DNA from: Moringa oleifera
Lineage: Eukaryota > Streptophyta > Magnoliopsida > Brassicales > Moringaceae
Length of the DNA: 64,000 nucleotides
Reading direction: 5' to 3'
NCBI GenBank assembly: GCA_021397835.1
Contig: JAJFZO010000773.1
Location: 651,001 to 715,000 of the forward strand
In this document: in pieces, positions 1 to 12,924 of the stretch
Position numbering within the stretch: position 1 is the stretch's first letter
Layout: each line of letters opens with the position of its first letter
Program-made: the position numbers and the translations under genes
Notes under the pieces: model-generated
Database searches by the model: none
What the model was told of the DNA's origin: nothing
Seen by the model: the letters and a program-made list of their open reading frames with translations, nothing else

Positions 1-3000
1 CGCCGGCTAGGCTAGTGGCTCTCATCTCGTGCACGCCCCCACATCCTCGACCCTAGACTTAGTGCCCGCAAGCGAGCCAGGGGAGATGCGCCACATAGGC
101 CCTGGGCACGGGAGGCACACGTCGAAAGCCCTCAGCAAGAATGGCATAGGCCAAGTGCCCAGCGTGCCGCAGCGGTGTGCGTGCCAGCCAGGACACTGGC
201 GCCCAACATGAGCTATCCCCATCATCCCGGTCCCTTGATGGAGTGCCCAGCGAATGAACCAGGGGAGCTGCGTCGCACAGGCCCTGGGCACAGGAGGCAC
301 CCATTGACAGCCCTTGGCAAGCACGGCATGGGTCAAGTGCCTAGTGTGCGGCAGCGGTGGGCGTGCCAGCCAGGCCAGTGGCTAGCGAGTGAGCCATGGG
401 TGCTACGCTGCACCGACCCTGGGCATGGGAGGCATGCCTCAGCAGCCCCAGCGAGGCCACGGACGCCCATCGCAAACTAGCACCCTCATCCCTGCCCCTC
501 CACTTACTGTGCAGCAAGCGAGCAAGGGGAGCCGCGTCACATGGACCCTGGGCATGGGAGGCATGCCTCGGCAGCCCCCCAGCAGGCACGACATGGGTCT
601 TGTGCCCAGCGTGCCGCAGCGGTTGGCTTGCCAGCCAAGCTAGTGATGCCCGTCGCGAGCCAGGCCCATCGTCCCTGCCCCTCGACATAGTGCCCAGCGA
701 GCGAGCCAGGGGTGCCGCGTCGCACAGACCTTAGGCACGGGAGGCATGCCTTGGCACCCACCAGCAGGCACGACATGGGTCAAGCGCCCAACGTGCGGCA
801 GCGGTGAGCGTGCCAGCCAGGTCAGTGATGGCCATCGCGAGCTAGGCCCCTCATCCCTGCCACTCGACATAGTGCCGAGCGAGCGAGCCAGGGGTGCCGC
901 GTCGCACAGACCCTAGGCGAGGGAGGCTTGCCTCGGCAGCCCCTCAGCTGGCACGGCATGGCCTAGCAAGCAGCAGTGGTGGCTACGCCAGCCAGGCCAA
1001 TGGCTCTCATCGCGGGCACGCCCCCTCGTCCCCGACCCTAGACTTTATGCCCAGCGAGCGGGCCAGGGGAAATGCGTCTCACGGCTCTTGGGCACGTGAG
1101 GCACACGTCGAAGGCCCTCAGCAAGCACGGCATAGGCCAAGTGCCCAACGTGCAGCAGCGGTGGGCGCGCCAGCCAGGACACTGGCGCCCATCGTGAGCC
1201 AGCCCCATGAACCCTATCCCTTGACGGAGTGCCAAGCGAATGAGCTAGGGCAGCCGCGTCCCATGAGCTATGGGCAGAGGAGGCACACATCGATAGCCCC
1301 CAGCAGGCACGGCATGGGTCACATGCCCAGCGTGCAGTAGCGATGGGCGCGCCAGCAGGGACACTGGCGCCCATCGTGAGCCCCCCAGCAGGCACGGCAT
1401 GGGTCAAGTGCCCAGTGTTCGGCGACGATAGGCTTGCCAATAAGGCTAGTGATGCTCGTCGCGAGCCAAGCCACTCGTCCTTGCACCTCGACACAGTGCC
1501 CAACCAACGATCTAGGGGTGCCGCGTCGCACAGGCCCTGGGCACGGGAGGCATGCCTCGGTAGCCCCTCAATAGGCACGGCTTGGGCCAAGTGCCCAGCG
1601 AGCAGCAGCGGTGGCTGCACCAGCCAAGCCAGTGGCTCTCATCGCGTGCACGCCCCCACGTCCCCGGCCCTAGACTTAGTGCACGCGAGCGAGCCAGGGG
1701 AGATGCATCGCACAGTCCCTGGGCATGGGAGGCACATGTCGAAAGCCCTCAGCAAGCATGACATAGGCCAAGTGCCCAGCGTGCCGCAGCGGTGTGCGCG
1801 CCAGCTAGGACACTGGCGCCCATCGTGAGACATCCCCATCATCCCGGTCCCTTGATGGAGTGCCCATCGAATGAACCAGGGGAGCCGCGTCGAACGGGCC
1901 CTGGGCACAGGGGGTACACGTCGATAACCCCCGACAGGCACGGCATGGGTCAAGTGCTTAATGTGAGGCAGTGGTGGGCATGCCAGGCAGGGCAGTGGCG
2001 CCCATCGGGAGCCAGCCCCTATCTCTGCCCCTCCACTTACTAGCCAGTGAGCAAGCCATGGGTGCCGCGCTGCACCGACCCTGGGCATGGGAGGCATGCC
2101 TTCGCAGCCCCGGCGAGGCCACGGGCGCCCATCGCAAACTAGCACCCTCATCCCTGCCCCTCCACTTACTATCCAACAAGTGAGCAAGGGGAGTCGCATC
2201 ACATGGACCCTCGGCACGGGAGGCATTTCTCGGCAGCCCCTCAGCAAGCACAGCCTGGGTCTTATGCCCAACGTGCAGCAACGGTAGGCTTGCGAGCCAA
2301 GCCAGTGGCCCCATCGCTAGCCAGCCCCCTCATCCCTGCCCCTCGACATAGCGCCCAGCGAGCGAGATAGGGGTGCCGCGTCGCACAGACCCTGGGCACA
2401 GGAGGCATGCATCGGCACCCTCCAGCAGGCACGGCATGGGTCAAGTGCCCAACGTGCGGCAGTGGTGGGCATGCCAGCCAGGCCAGTGACTTCCATCGCG
2501 AGCCAGGCCTTTCGTCCCTACCCCTCGACATAGTGCCCGACAAGCGAGCTAGAGGTGCTGCGTCGCACTGACCCTGGGCACGAAAGGCATGCCTCTACAC
2601 CCTCTAGCGGGTACGGCATGGGTCAAGTGCCAAGCATGTGGCGGCGGTGGGTGTGCCAGCCAGGCTAGTGATGGCCATTGCGAGCCAAGCCCCTCGTCCC
2701 TGCCCCTCGACATAGTGCCCAGCGAGCGAGCCCAGGGTGCCGCATCGGACAGACCCTGAGCATGGGAGGCTTGCCTCTGCAGCCCCCCAACAGACACGGC
2801 ATGGCCCAGCGAGCAGCAGCGGTGGCTGCCCCAGCCAAGCCAATGGCTCTCATCGCGGGCACGTCCCCTGGTCCCCGACCTTAGACTGAGTGCCCAATGA
2901 ACGAGCCAAGGGAGATGCGTCGCACAGGCCTTGGGCACGGGAGGCACACGTCGAAAGCCCTCAGCAAGCATGGCATAGCCCAAGTGCCCAATGTGCCGCA

Positions 3001-4423
3001 GCAGTGGGCGCGCCAGCCAGGACACTGGCGCCCGTCGTGAGCCATCCCCATCATCCCGATCCCTTGACGGAGGGCCCAGCGAATGAGCCAGGGGGGCCGC
3101 GTCGCACGGGCCCTGGGCACATGAGGCACACGTCGACAGCCCCCGACAGGCACGGCATGGGTCTAGTGCCCAGCATGCTGCTGCGGTGGGCTTGCCAGCC
3201 AGGCCAGTGGCGCCCATCGGGAGCTAGTCCCCTCATCTCTGCCCCTCCACTTACTGGCCAGCGGGTGAGCCATGGGTGCCACGCTGCACCGACCCTGGGC
3301 ATGGGAGCCATGCCTCTGCAGCCCCAGTGAGGCCACGGGCGCCCATCGCAAACTAGCACCGTCATCCCTGCCCTTCCACTTACTGTCCAACAAGCGAGCA
3401 AGCGGAGCCGCGTCACATGGACCCTCGACACGGGAGGCATTTCTCGGCAGCCCCTCGGCAGGCACAGCCTGGGTCTCGTGCCCAATGTGCGGCAGCGGTT
3501 GGCTTGCAAGCCAAGCCAATGGCCCCCATCGCTAGCCAGCCCCCTCATCCCTGCCCCTCGATATAGTGCCTAGCGAGCGAGATAGGGGTGCCACGTCGCA
3601 CAGACCCTGGGCAAAGGAGGCATGCATCAGCACCCTCCAGCAGGCACGGCATGGGTCAAGTGCCCAGCATGCGGCACTGGTGGGCATGCCAGCCAGGATA
3701 GTGACTTCCATCGCGAGCCAAGCCTTTTGTCCCTGCCCCTCGACATAGTGCCCGGCGAGCGAGCCAGAGGTCCTGCGTCGCACTGACCCTGGGCACGGGA
3801 GGCATGCCTCTACACCCCCCAGCGGGTACGGCATGGGTCAAGTGCCAAGCATGTTGCGGCGGTGGGCATGCCAGCCAGGCCAGTGATGGCCATTGCGAGC
3901 CAGGCCCCTCGTCCCTGCCCCTCGACATTGTGCTCAGCGAGTGAGCCAGGGGTGCCACAACGCACAGACCCTAGGCACGGGAGGCATGCCTCAACACCCC
4001 CCAGCAAGCACAGCATGGGTCAAGTGCCAAGCATGTGGCGGCGGTGGGCATGCCAGCCAGGCCAGTGACTTCCATCGCGAGCCAGGCCTTTCGTCCCTGC
4101 CCCTCAACATAGTGCCCAGTGAGTGAGCCAGAGGTGTCGCGTCGCACAGACCCTAGGCACGGGAGGCATGCCTCGACACCCCTCAGAGGGCACGGCATGG
4201 GTCAAGTGCCTAGCATGTGGCAGCGGTGGGCGTGCCAGCCAAGTCAGTGATGGCCATCGCGAGCCAGGCCCTTCGTCCTTGCCCTTAGACATAGTGCCCA
4301 GCGAGCGAGCCAGGGGTGCCTCCTCGCACGGACCTTGGGCATGGGAGGCTTGCCTCGACAGCCGCCCAGCAGGCACGGCATGGCCTAGCGAGCAGGAACG
4401 GTGGCTGCACCAGCCAGGCTAGT

Positions 4424-6661
4424 GGCTCTCATCGCAGGCACGCCCCCTTGTCCCCGACCCTAGACTTAGTGCCAAGCAAGCGAGCCATGGGAAATGCGTC
4501 ACACAGGTGTTGGGCACATGAGGCACACGTCGAAATCCCTCAGGATGCATGGCATAGGCCAAGTGCCCAGAGTGCTGCAGCGATGGGCGCGCTAGCTAGG
4601 ACACTGGCGCCCATCGTAAGCCATCCCCATCATCCCGGTCCCTTGATGGAGCGCCCAGCGAATGAGCCAGGGGAGCCGCGTTGCACGGGCCCTGGGTAGA
4701 GGTGGCACACATCGACAGCCCCGGGCAGGAACGACATGGGTCAAGTGCCCAGCGTGCGACAGCGGTGGGATTGCCAGCCAGGCTAGTGGCGCCCATCAGG
4801 AGCCAGTCCCCTTGTCTCTACCCCTCCACTTACTGGCCAGCGAGTGAGCCATGGTGCCGCGCTGCACCAACCCTGGGCATGGGAGGCATGCCTCAGCAGC
4901 CCCAGTGAGGCCACGGGCGCCCATCGTAAACTAGAACCCTCATTCCTGCCCCTCCACTTACTGTCCAGCGAGCGAGCAAGGGGAGCCGCGTCACACAGAC
5001 CATCGACACGGGAGGCACGCCTCGGCAGCCCCCCAGCAGGGGTCTTGTGCCCAGCGTGCGGTAGCGGTTGGCTTGCCAGCCAAGCCAGTGGCGTCCATCG
5101 CGATCCAGCCCCCTCGTCCCTGCCCCTCGACATAGTGCCCAATGAGCGAGCTAAGGGTGCCGTATCGCACAGACCCTGGGCACAGGAGGCATGCCTCGGC
5201 ACCCCCTAGCAGGCACAGCATGGGTCAACTGCCCAGCGTGTGGCAGCGGTGGGCGTGCCAGCTAGGCCAGTGACTTCCATCGCGAGCCAAGCCCCTCGTC
5301 CCTGCCCCTCGACATAGTGCCCAGTAAGCGAGCTAAGGGTGCCGCGTCGCACAGGCCCTGGGCACGGGAAGAATACCTCGACAGCCCCCAGCGGGCACGA
5401 CATGGGTCAAGTGCCCAGCATGCGACAGTAGTGGGCGTGCCAGCCAGGCCAGTGACTTCCATCGCGAGCCAGGCCCCTCGTCCCTGCCCCTCGACATAGT
5501 GCCCAGTGAGTGAGTCAGGGGTGCCGCGTCGGACAGACCTTGGGCATGGGAGGCTTGCCTTGGTAGCCCCCCAGCAGGCATGGCATAGCCCAGCGAGCAG
5601 CAGCGGTGGCTGTGCCAGCCATGCTATTGGCTCTCATCGCGGGCATGCCCCCTCGCCCCCGACCCTAGATTTAGTGCCAAGCAAGCGAGCCATGGGAAAT
5701 GCGTCGCACGGGTGTTGGGCACATGAGGCACACGTCGAAAGCCCTCAGCAAGCATGGCATAGGCCAAGTGCCCAGAGTGCTGAAACGGTGGGCGCGCCAG
5801 CCAGGACACTGGTGCCCATCGTAAGCCATTCCCATCATCCCAGTCCCTTGATAGAGTGCCCAGCGAATGAGCCAGGGGAGCCGCGTTGCACGGGCCCTGG
5901 TCATAGGAGGCACACGTCGACAGCCCCCGGTAGGCACGGGATGGGTCAAGTGCCCAGCGTGCGGCAGCGATGGGCTTGCCAGCCAGGCCAGTGGCCCCCA
6001 TCAGGAGCAAGTCCCCTCGTCTCTGCCGCTCCACTTACTGGCCAGCGAGTGAGCCATGGGTGCCGCGTTGCACCTACCCTAAGCATGGGAGGCATGCCTC
6101 AGCAGCCCCAGCGAGGCCACGGGCGCCTATCGCAAACTAGCACCCTCTTCCTTGCCCCTCCACTTACTGTCCTGCAAGCGAGCAAGGGGAGCCGCGTCAC
6201 ACAGACCCTGGGCACAAAAGGCATTCCTCGGTAGCCCTCCAGCAGGCACGGCATGGGTCTTGTGCCCAGCGTGCGGCAGCGATTGGCTTGCCAACCAAGC
6301 CAGTGGCGTCCATCGCGAGTCAGCCCCCTCGTCCCTGCCCCTCGACATAGTGCCCAATGAGCGAGCTAGGGGTACCGCGTCGCACAGACCCTGGGCACAG
6401 GTGGCATGCCTCGGCACCCCCCAGCAGGCACGGCATGGGTCAAGTGCCTAGCGTGCAGCAGCGGTAGGCGTGCCAGCCAGGCCAGCGATGGCCATCGCGA
6501 GCCAGGCCCCTCGTCCCTGCCCTTCGACATAGTGCCCAGCGAGCGAGCCAGGGGTGCCGCATCGGACAGACCCTGGGCATGAGAGGCTTTTCTCAGCCAT
6601 CCCCCAGCAGGCATGGCATGGCCCAGCGAGCAGCAGCAGTGGCAGCGCCAGCCAGGCTAGT
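4424..6661 (+). repeat. higher-order repeat unit, copy 1 (2.24 kb)
   Basis: This is a block of about 12 satellite monomers whose variant order is repeated immediately downstream at a constant offset. Diagnostic words recur about 2,238 bp apart: 'GGCTCTCATCGC' at about 4,424 and 6,662; 'CGAAATCCCTCAGGATGCAT' at 4,531 and 6,768; 'AGCCATGCTATTGGCTCTC' near 5,620 and 7,857. The offset holds through several monomers, so this is a segmental tandem duplication and not chance similarity of single monomers. Confidence 0.65.
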
Positions 6662-8899
6662 GGCTCTCATCGCGGGCACGCCCCCTCATCCCCGACCCAG
6701 ATTTAGTGCCAAGCGAGCGAGCCAGGGGAAATACATCACATGGGTCTTGGGCACGTGAGGCACACGTCGAAATCCCTCAGGATGCATGGCATAGGCCAAG
6801 TGCCCAGCGTGCCGCAGCGATGGGCGCGCCAGCCAGGACACTGGCGCCCATCGTAAGCCATCCTCATCATCCCAGTCCCTTGATGGAGCACCCAGCGAAT
6901 GAGCCAGGGGAGCCATGTTGCATGGGCCCTGGGCACAGGAGGCACACGTCGACAGCCCCCAGCAGGAACGACATGGGTCAAGTGCGGCAGCGGTGGGATT
7001 GCCAGCCAGGCCAGTGGCGCCCATCAGGAGCCAGTCCCCTCATCTCTGCCCCTCCACTTACTGGCCAGCGAGTGAGCCATAGGTGCCGCGTTGCACCGAC
7101 CCTAAGCATGGGAGGCATGCCTCAACAGCCCCAGCGAGGCCACGGGCGCCCATCGCAAACTTGCACCCTCATCCTTACCCCTCAAGTTACTGTCCTGCAA
7201 GCGAGCAAGGGGAGCCGCGTCACACAGACCCTGGGCATAAAAGGCATGCCTCGGTAGCCCTCCAGCACGCACGGCATGGGTCTTGTGCCCAGCGTGCGCC
7301 AGCGGTTGGCTTCCCAGCCAAGCCAGTGGCGTCCATCGTGAGCCAGCCCCCTCGTCCCTGCCCCTCGACATAGTGCCCAGTGAGCGAGCTAGGGGTGCCG
7401 CGTCGCACAGACACTGGGCACAGGAGGCATGCCTTGGCACCCCCCAGCAGGCACGACTTGGGTCAAGTGCCCAGCGTGCGGCTGTAGTGGGCGTGCCAGC
7501 TAGTCCAGAGACTTCCATCGCGAGCCAGGCCCCTCGTCCCTGCCCCTCGACATAGTGCCCAGCGAGCGAGCCAGAGGTGCCGCGTCGCACAGACCCTGGG
7601 CACGGGAGGCATGCCTCGGCACCCCCCAGCAGGCACGGCATAGGTCAAGTGCCTAGCGTGCAGTAGTGGTGGGCGTGTCAGCCAGGCCAGTGATGGCCAT
7701 CGCGAGCCAAGCCCCTCGTCCCTGCCCCTCGACATAGTGCCCAGCGAGCGAGCCAGGGGTGCCGTGTCGGACAGACCTTGGGCATGGGAGGCTTGCCTCG
7801 GCAGCCCCCCAGCAGGCATGGCATGGCCCAGCAAGCAGCAACGGTGGCTGCGCCAGCCATGCTATTGGCTCTCATCGCGGGCACGCCCCCTCGTCCCCGA
7901 CCCTAGATTTAGTGCCAAGCAAGCGAGCCATGGGAAATGCGTCGCACGGGTGTTGGGCATATGAGGCACACGTCGAAAGCCCTCAGCAAGCATGGCATAG
8001 GCCAAGTGCCCAGAGTGCTGAAACGGTGGGCGCGCCAGCCAGGACACTGGTGCCCATCGTAAGCCATTCCCATCATCCCAGTCCCTTGATAGAGTGCCCA
8101 GCGAATGAGCCAGGGGAGCCGCGTTGCACGGGCCCTGGTCATAGGAGGCACACGTCGACAGCCCCCGGCAGGCACGGGATGGGTCAAGTGCCCAGCGTGC
8201 GGCAGCCATGGGCTTGCCAGCCAGTCCCTTCGTCTCTGCCCCTCCACTTACTGGCCAGTGAGTGAGCCATGGGTGCCACGCTACACCGACCATGGGCATG
8301 GGTCGCATGCCTCAGCAGCCCCAGCGAGGCCACGGGCGCCCATCACAAACTAGCACCTTCATCCCTTCCCCTCCACTTACTATCTAGAAAGCGAGCAAGG
8401 GGAGCCACGTCACACGGACCCTGGCCACGGGAGGCATGCCTCGCCAGCCCCCCAACCGGCACAGCATGGGTCTTGTGCCCAGTGTGCGACAGCGGTTGGC
8501 TTGCCAGCCAGGCCAGTGGCACCCATCGCGAGCCAGCCCCCTCGTCCCTGCCCCTTCACTTACTGCCAAGTGAGTGAGCCAGGGGCGTTGTGCCGCAGGG
8601 ACCTTGGGCATGGGAGGCATGCCTCGGTAGCCCCGGCGAGGCCACGAGCGCCCATCGCAAACCACCACCCTCATCCCTGCCCCTGCACATACTGCCCCAC
8701 GATCGACCAAGGGGAGCCGCGTCACATGGACCCAGAGCACGGGAGGCATGCCTTCGCAGCCCCCCAATAGGCACGGCTTGGGTCAAGTGCCCAGCGTGCG
8801 ACGGTGATAGGCTTGCCGACTGGGCCAATTATGCCCGTCGCGAGCCAGGCCACTTGTCCCTGCCCATTGACATAGTGCCCAGCGGGCGATTCAGGGGTG
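6662..8899 (+). repeat. higher-order repeat unit, copy 2 (2.24 kb)
   Basis: Second copy of the 2.24-kb multimer. The stretch around 7,867-8,210 is almost identical to 5,629-5,970. A deletion of about 20-25 bp near 8,224 shortens the later offset. The right edge is approximate, because the pattern fades into other monomer variants. Confidence 0.6.
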
Positions 8900-10030
8900 T
8901 CGCCTCGCATAGACCCTAGGCATGGGAGGCATGCCTCGGCAGCCCCCCAGCAGGCACGGCTTGGGCCAAGTGCGCAGCGAGCAACAGCGGTGGCTGCGCC
9001 AGCCAGGCCAGTGGCTCTCATCGCGGGCACGCCCCCACGTCCCTGACCCTAGACTTAGTGCCCGCGAGCGAGCTAGGGGAGATGCGTCGCACAGGCCCTG
9101 GGCATGGGAGGCACACATCGAAAGCCCTCAACAAGCATGGCATAGGCCAAGTGCCCAGCGTGCCGCAGCGGCGAGCGTGCCAGCCAGGACGCTGGCGCCC
9201 ATCGTGAGCCATCCCCATCATCCCTGTCCCTTGATGGAGTGCCCAGCGAATGAGCCAGGGGAGCTGCGTCGCACGGTCCCTGGGCACAGGAGGCGCACGT
9301 CGACAGCCCCCGACAGGCACGGCATGGGTTAAGTGCCCAGCGTGCGGTAGCAGTGGGCTTGCCAGCCAGGCCAGTTGCGCCCATCGGGAGCCAGTCCCCT
9401 CGTCTTTAGCCCTCCACTTACTGGCCAGCGAGTGAGCCATGGGTGCCGCGCTGCACCTACCCTAGGCATAGGAGGCATGCCTCGGTAGCCCCGGCGAGGC
9501 CACAGGCGCCCATCGCAAACTAGCACCCTCATCCCTGCCCCTCCACTTACTGTCCAGCAAGCGAGCAAGGGGAGCCGCGTCACAAGGACCCTAGGCACGG
9601 GAGTCATGCCTCGGTAGCCCCTCAGCAGGCATGGCATGGGTCTTGTGCCCAGCGTGCAGCAGCGGTTGGCTTGCCAGCCGAGCCAGTGGCGCCCATCGCG
9701 AGCTAGCTCCCTCGTCCCTGCCCCTCGACATAGTGCCCAGCGAGCGAGCCAGGGGTGCCGCATCGCACAGACCCTGGGCATGGGAGGCATGCCTCAGCAC
9801 CCCCTAGCAGGCATGGCGTGGATCAAGTGCCTAGCTTGCCGCAACGGTGGGCGTGCCAGCCAGGCTAGTGACTTCCATCACGAGCCAGGCCTCTTGTCCC
9901 TGCCCCTCGACATAGTCGCCAGCGAGCGAGCCATCGCACGGACCCTGGGCATGGGAGGCATGCCTCAGCACCCCCCAGCAGGCACGACATGGGTCAAGTG
10001 CCTAGCGTGCGGTAGCAGTGGGCGTGCCAG

Positions 10031-11395
10031 GTTGTAAAGGTGCCCGACAGGATTGTTGAAGTGTTGAGGGAATTCAGCGACATGATGCCATCGGAGCTCC
10101 CCAAGACATTGCCTTTGAGGAGGAATCTTGATCATATGATCAAGTTACTTCCGAGTGCTGGACCCCCTACTCAAGCACCATATCGAATGCCCTCGTCGGA
10201 ACTAGTCGAACTACGGAAGCAACTAGACGAGCTATTGGAAGCAGGTTTCATTCAACCTCAAAGGCCCCTTATTAAGCACCTATGCTATTCCAACGAAAAC
10301 AAGATGGCTCGCTGAGAATGTGTGTTGATTATTGAGCATTAAACAAGGTAACGATAAAGAACAAATATCTAGTGCCAAACATTGTTGACTTATTTGATCA
10401 GTTATCAAGGGCCAAGTACTTTACAAAGCTAGACTTGCGGTTGGGATATTGGTAAGTTAGAATAGCTAAGGGGGACGAAGCAAAAATCCCGTGCGTCATA
10501 AGGTACGACTTTTATGAGTTCATGGTGATGCCCTTCGGGCTAACCAATGCACTTGCTACCTTTTGCAATCTTATGAATGACGTATTGTTTGAGTTTTTGG
10601 ACAAGTTTGTTGTAGTATACTTTGTTGACACTGTGGTCTATAGCGAGACCCTAGACGACTACACAAACCATTTGCGGCAAGTATTGATGCGGCTACGAGA
10701 GCACCAGCTGTACATTAAGAAGGAAAAATGCGAGTTTTGCAAGCAAGAAGTGCCATTCTTGGGACATTGGGTTAGGAACGGACAGATACGGATGGATGAC
10801 ATAAAAGTGAAGGCCATCATGAGGTGGCCAACCCCACGAAAAGTTGCTGAATTATGATCATTCCTTGGGCTTGCAAACTATTACAAATTGTTCATCAAAG
10901 GATATTCGAGCAAGAGCAACCCTTTGACGGACTTGCTAAAGAAAGATAGCCCGTGGGTGTGGATCGATGAATGCAATAAGGCTTTTGAGGGATTAAAAAA
11001 GGTAGTAGTCTCGGAACCAGTACTGTCCCTATCAAACTTTGAAGAGCCATTGGAGGTAGTCACAGACGCTTCTGATCGAGCAATCGGGGGTGTGTTGGTG
11101 TAAAATGGCCATCTCGTGGCATTCGAGAGTCGAAAACTCAAGGATGCAGAGCAGTGTTATTCGACTCATGAAAAAAAGATGATGGTTGTTGTCCATTGCC
11201 TAGGGACATAACGGCATTACTTGCTTGGTACGAAATTTAAGGTAATTACTGATAATATCGCTAATACCTATTTTCGCTCGTAGAAAAAGCTATCTCTGAA
11301 ACAAGCAAGATGGCAAGAGTTTGTGGCGGAGTTTGATTTTGTGTGGGAACACAAACCAGGCAAACAAAACATTGTTGCTGACACACTAAGCCGCA
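10031..11395 (+). pseudogene. chromovirus pol, reverse transcriptase and RNase H (broken)
   Basis: Translation in shifting frames gives the linker and RT N-terminus (10,040-10,315, including 'LRKQLDELLEAGFI'). The fingers/palm motif around LDLR is near 10,430. The palm follows (10,522-10,857, beginning [10 protein letters not shown]), and then RNase H (10,888-11,395, ending 'VADTLSR'). In-frame stops lie near 10,313, 10,452, 10,855, 11,101 and 11,210. The catalytic YxDD box reads Y-F-V-D-T at 10,618-10,632. Its first aspartate is valine (codon 10,624-10,626), so the enzyme would be inactive even without the stops. The family role is synthesis of cDNA from the element's RNA and removal of the RNA strand. 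Confidence 0.9.
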
Positions 11396-12924
11396 TAGAA
11401 GTGCAAACTTATGTGGCTGCTCTGATGGGTGTCCAAAGAAACTTACTCGAGCAAATAAGATCGATAGCTGGGGAAGATATCGAGTGTGCCCGACTCATGG
11501 AGGAGATGAGCAAAGGCTTAATCCAAAGATACTGGATCGAGAATGGGTTGCTATATGCTCAAGGAGACAGACTGTTTATGCCTAAGTCTGGAGGACTTTG
11601 GAAACAGTTGCTAAGGCAAACCCATGACCCGCTATGGGTAGGTCACCGGGGCGTCTAGAGGATGCTTGCACTATTAACAAGAGCCTATTACTGGTCCAAG
11701 ATTGATGGAAGATGTAAAGGCCTATGTTCGCACATGCTTAATGTGCCAACAGGACAAAACGGATAGAAGGAGAGAGGCGGGTTTGCTCCAACCCTTACCC
11801 ATTCTGGAACACCCATGGGAGTCAGTGTCGATGGATTTCATTATGGGTTTCCCAAAGGTAAAGGAACTATCTACTATAATGGTGATTATTGATAGGTTCT
11901 CAAATTATGCTATCTTTGTTCCTGTTACTCGAGCGTGCTCAGTTGATATGGCCACTGAGATGTTTTTCAAACATGTTGTCAAGTTGTTTGGGTGCCGAAA
12001 GACATTGTGAGTGACAGAGATGCCAGATTCACGGAAAGATTCTAGACAGTGTTGCTAAACATGATGGGAACAAAACTCAAATTCTCCACAGTAAACCATC
12101 CACAGACAGATGGTCAAGCAGAGAGGGTAAATAGCTTGCTGGAGGAGTATTTGCGGTGCTACATGACTGTAAGCCAAAGAGATTGGCTTGAATTGTTGAA
12201 TGTAGCGTAGTTTGGCTACAACATCTATCGCTCGTCATCGACAGGTCTAGGTCCCGTAAAGTAGCTTTCAGGCAAAAACCAACGATGCCCAATGAGATAG
12301 CCAAGTAGAGGAGCCAAGAAAGTTGTCCAGCAGCCTACCGCTATGCTTGAGCAAGCGAGAGATAGCCTTTTTAAGGCATAGAGACGTATGAAGAAATATG
12401 CTGACAAAAAGAGACGTGATGCTGCGTTCCAAGTTGGGGACAAGGTGCCACTGAAGCTGACACCCCATATTTGGAAGAAAATCATGAAGAAGGGAGTTTA
12501 TCGAGGCCTTATCCTAAGGTATGATGGAACATTTGAGATCGAGAAGAAAGTTAAAGCAGTAGCTTGCAGGTTGAAGCTACCACAACATCTAAAGATGCAC
12601 CTAACATTCCACACGAGCTTCCTCAAAGAGTTTCAGGAAGATCTCGATTGCAGACGCAAGCAAGCTAAGCGTGCACCGTCGGTAACTCGAGTTCAATTTG
12701 ACAACGAAATAGAGAAAATCCTTGATCATCGAATAGAGGGCTATAGTAAGATGAATCAGAGGACATACTACCTAATCCAATGGAAAAGCACCAATAAGGT
12801 GGATGCGAGTTGGGAGAAAGATACCACATTGTGGCAATTCGAGGACCAGATCAGGGCGTATCATAACACTAAGCCAACGAGGGCGTCGGGCTCTTCTGGT
12901 GGGGGTGGTTTGTCAAACACTTGA
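11396..12924 (+). pseudogene. chromovirus pol, integrase with C-terminal chromodomain (broken)
   Basis: An HHCC zinc-binding region is recognisable. Histidines lie around 11,612-11,650 and the CLMC pair near 11,735. The DDE core follows, with the first Asp in 'SVSMDF' at about 11,834, the second in 'SDRDARF' at about 12,013, and Glu at about 12,121. The last spacing is about 35 residues, as in the D,D(35)E family. Stops and frame changes occur at 11,656 and about 12,008 and through 12,030-12,380. The C-terminal frame 12,388-12,924 is open for 178 codons. It contains the GPY/F-like region and a chromodomain at about 12,715-12,880 (YYLIQWK, then DASWE). Chromodomains are known to steer integration towards marked chromatin. 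The stop codon lies 14 bp inside the 3' LTR. Confidence 0.9.

Larger units (their letters stand above)
1..10030 (+). repeat. rDNA IGS satellite, block A (~180-bp tandem monomers)
   Basis: Roughly 55 diverged GC-rich monomers of about 180 bp run head to tail. Each carries recognisable landmarks such as CCCAGCGAGCGAGCCAGGGG and GGCATGCCTCGGCA. Several monomer variants alternate: ones with 'GGGTCAAGTGCC', ones with 'GGGTCTTGTGCC', and ones with 'GGCTCTCATCGCGGGCACGC'. This gives a loose higher-order pattern. The block is the same repeat family that follows the 26S-end spacer elsewhere in the window, so I call it an intergenic-spacer subrepeat. Open frames exist on both strands but have no start, codon or domain logic. 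The left edge is cut by the window, and the right edge is an abrupt join to a retrotransposon near 10,030. Confidence 0.9.

Noticed and set aside
1..10030. CRISPR-like array
   Set aside because: Repeats are about 180 bp and diverged with no unique spacers. This is plant satellite DNA.
1..10030. Centromeric satellite
   Set aside because: The ~180-bp length is suggestive, but the same repeat follows the 26S-end spacer and precedes the 5' ETS in complete units, so it is a spacer subrepeat. A secondary centromeric location cannot be excluded from sequence.
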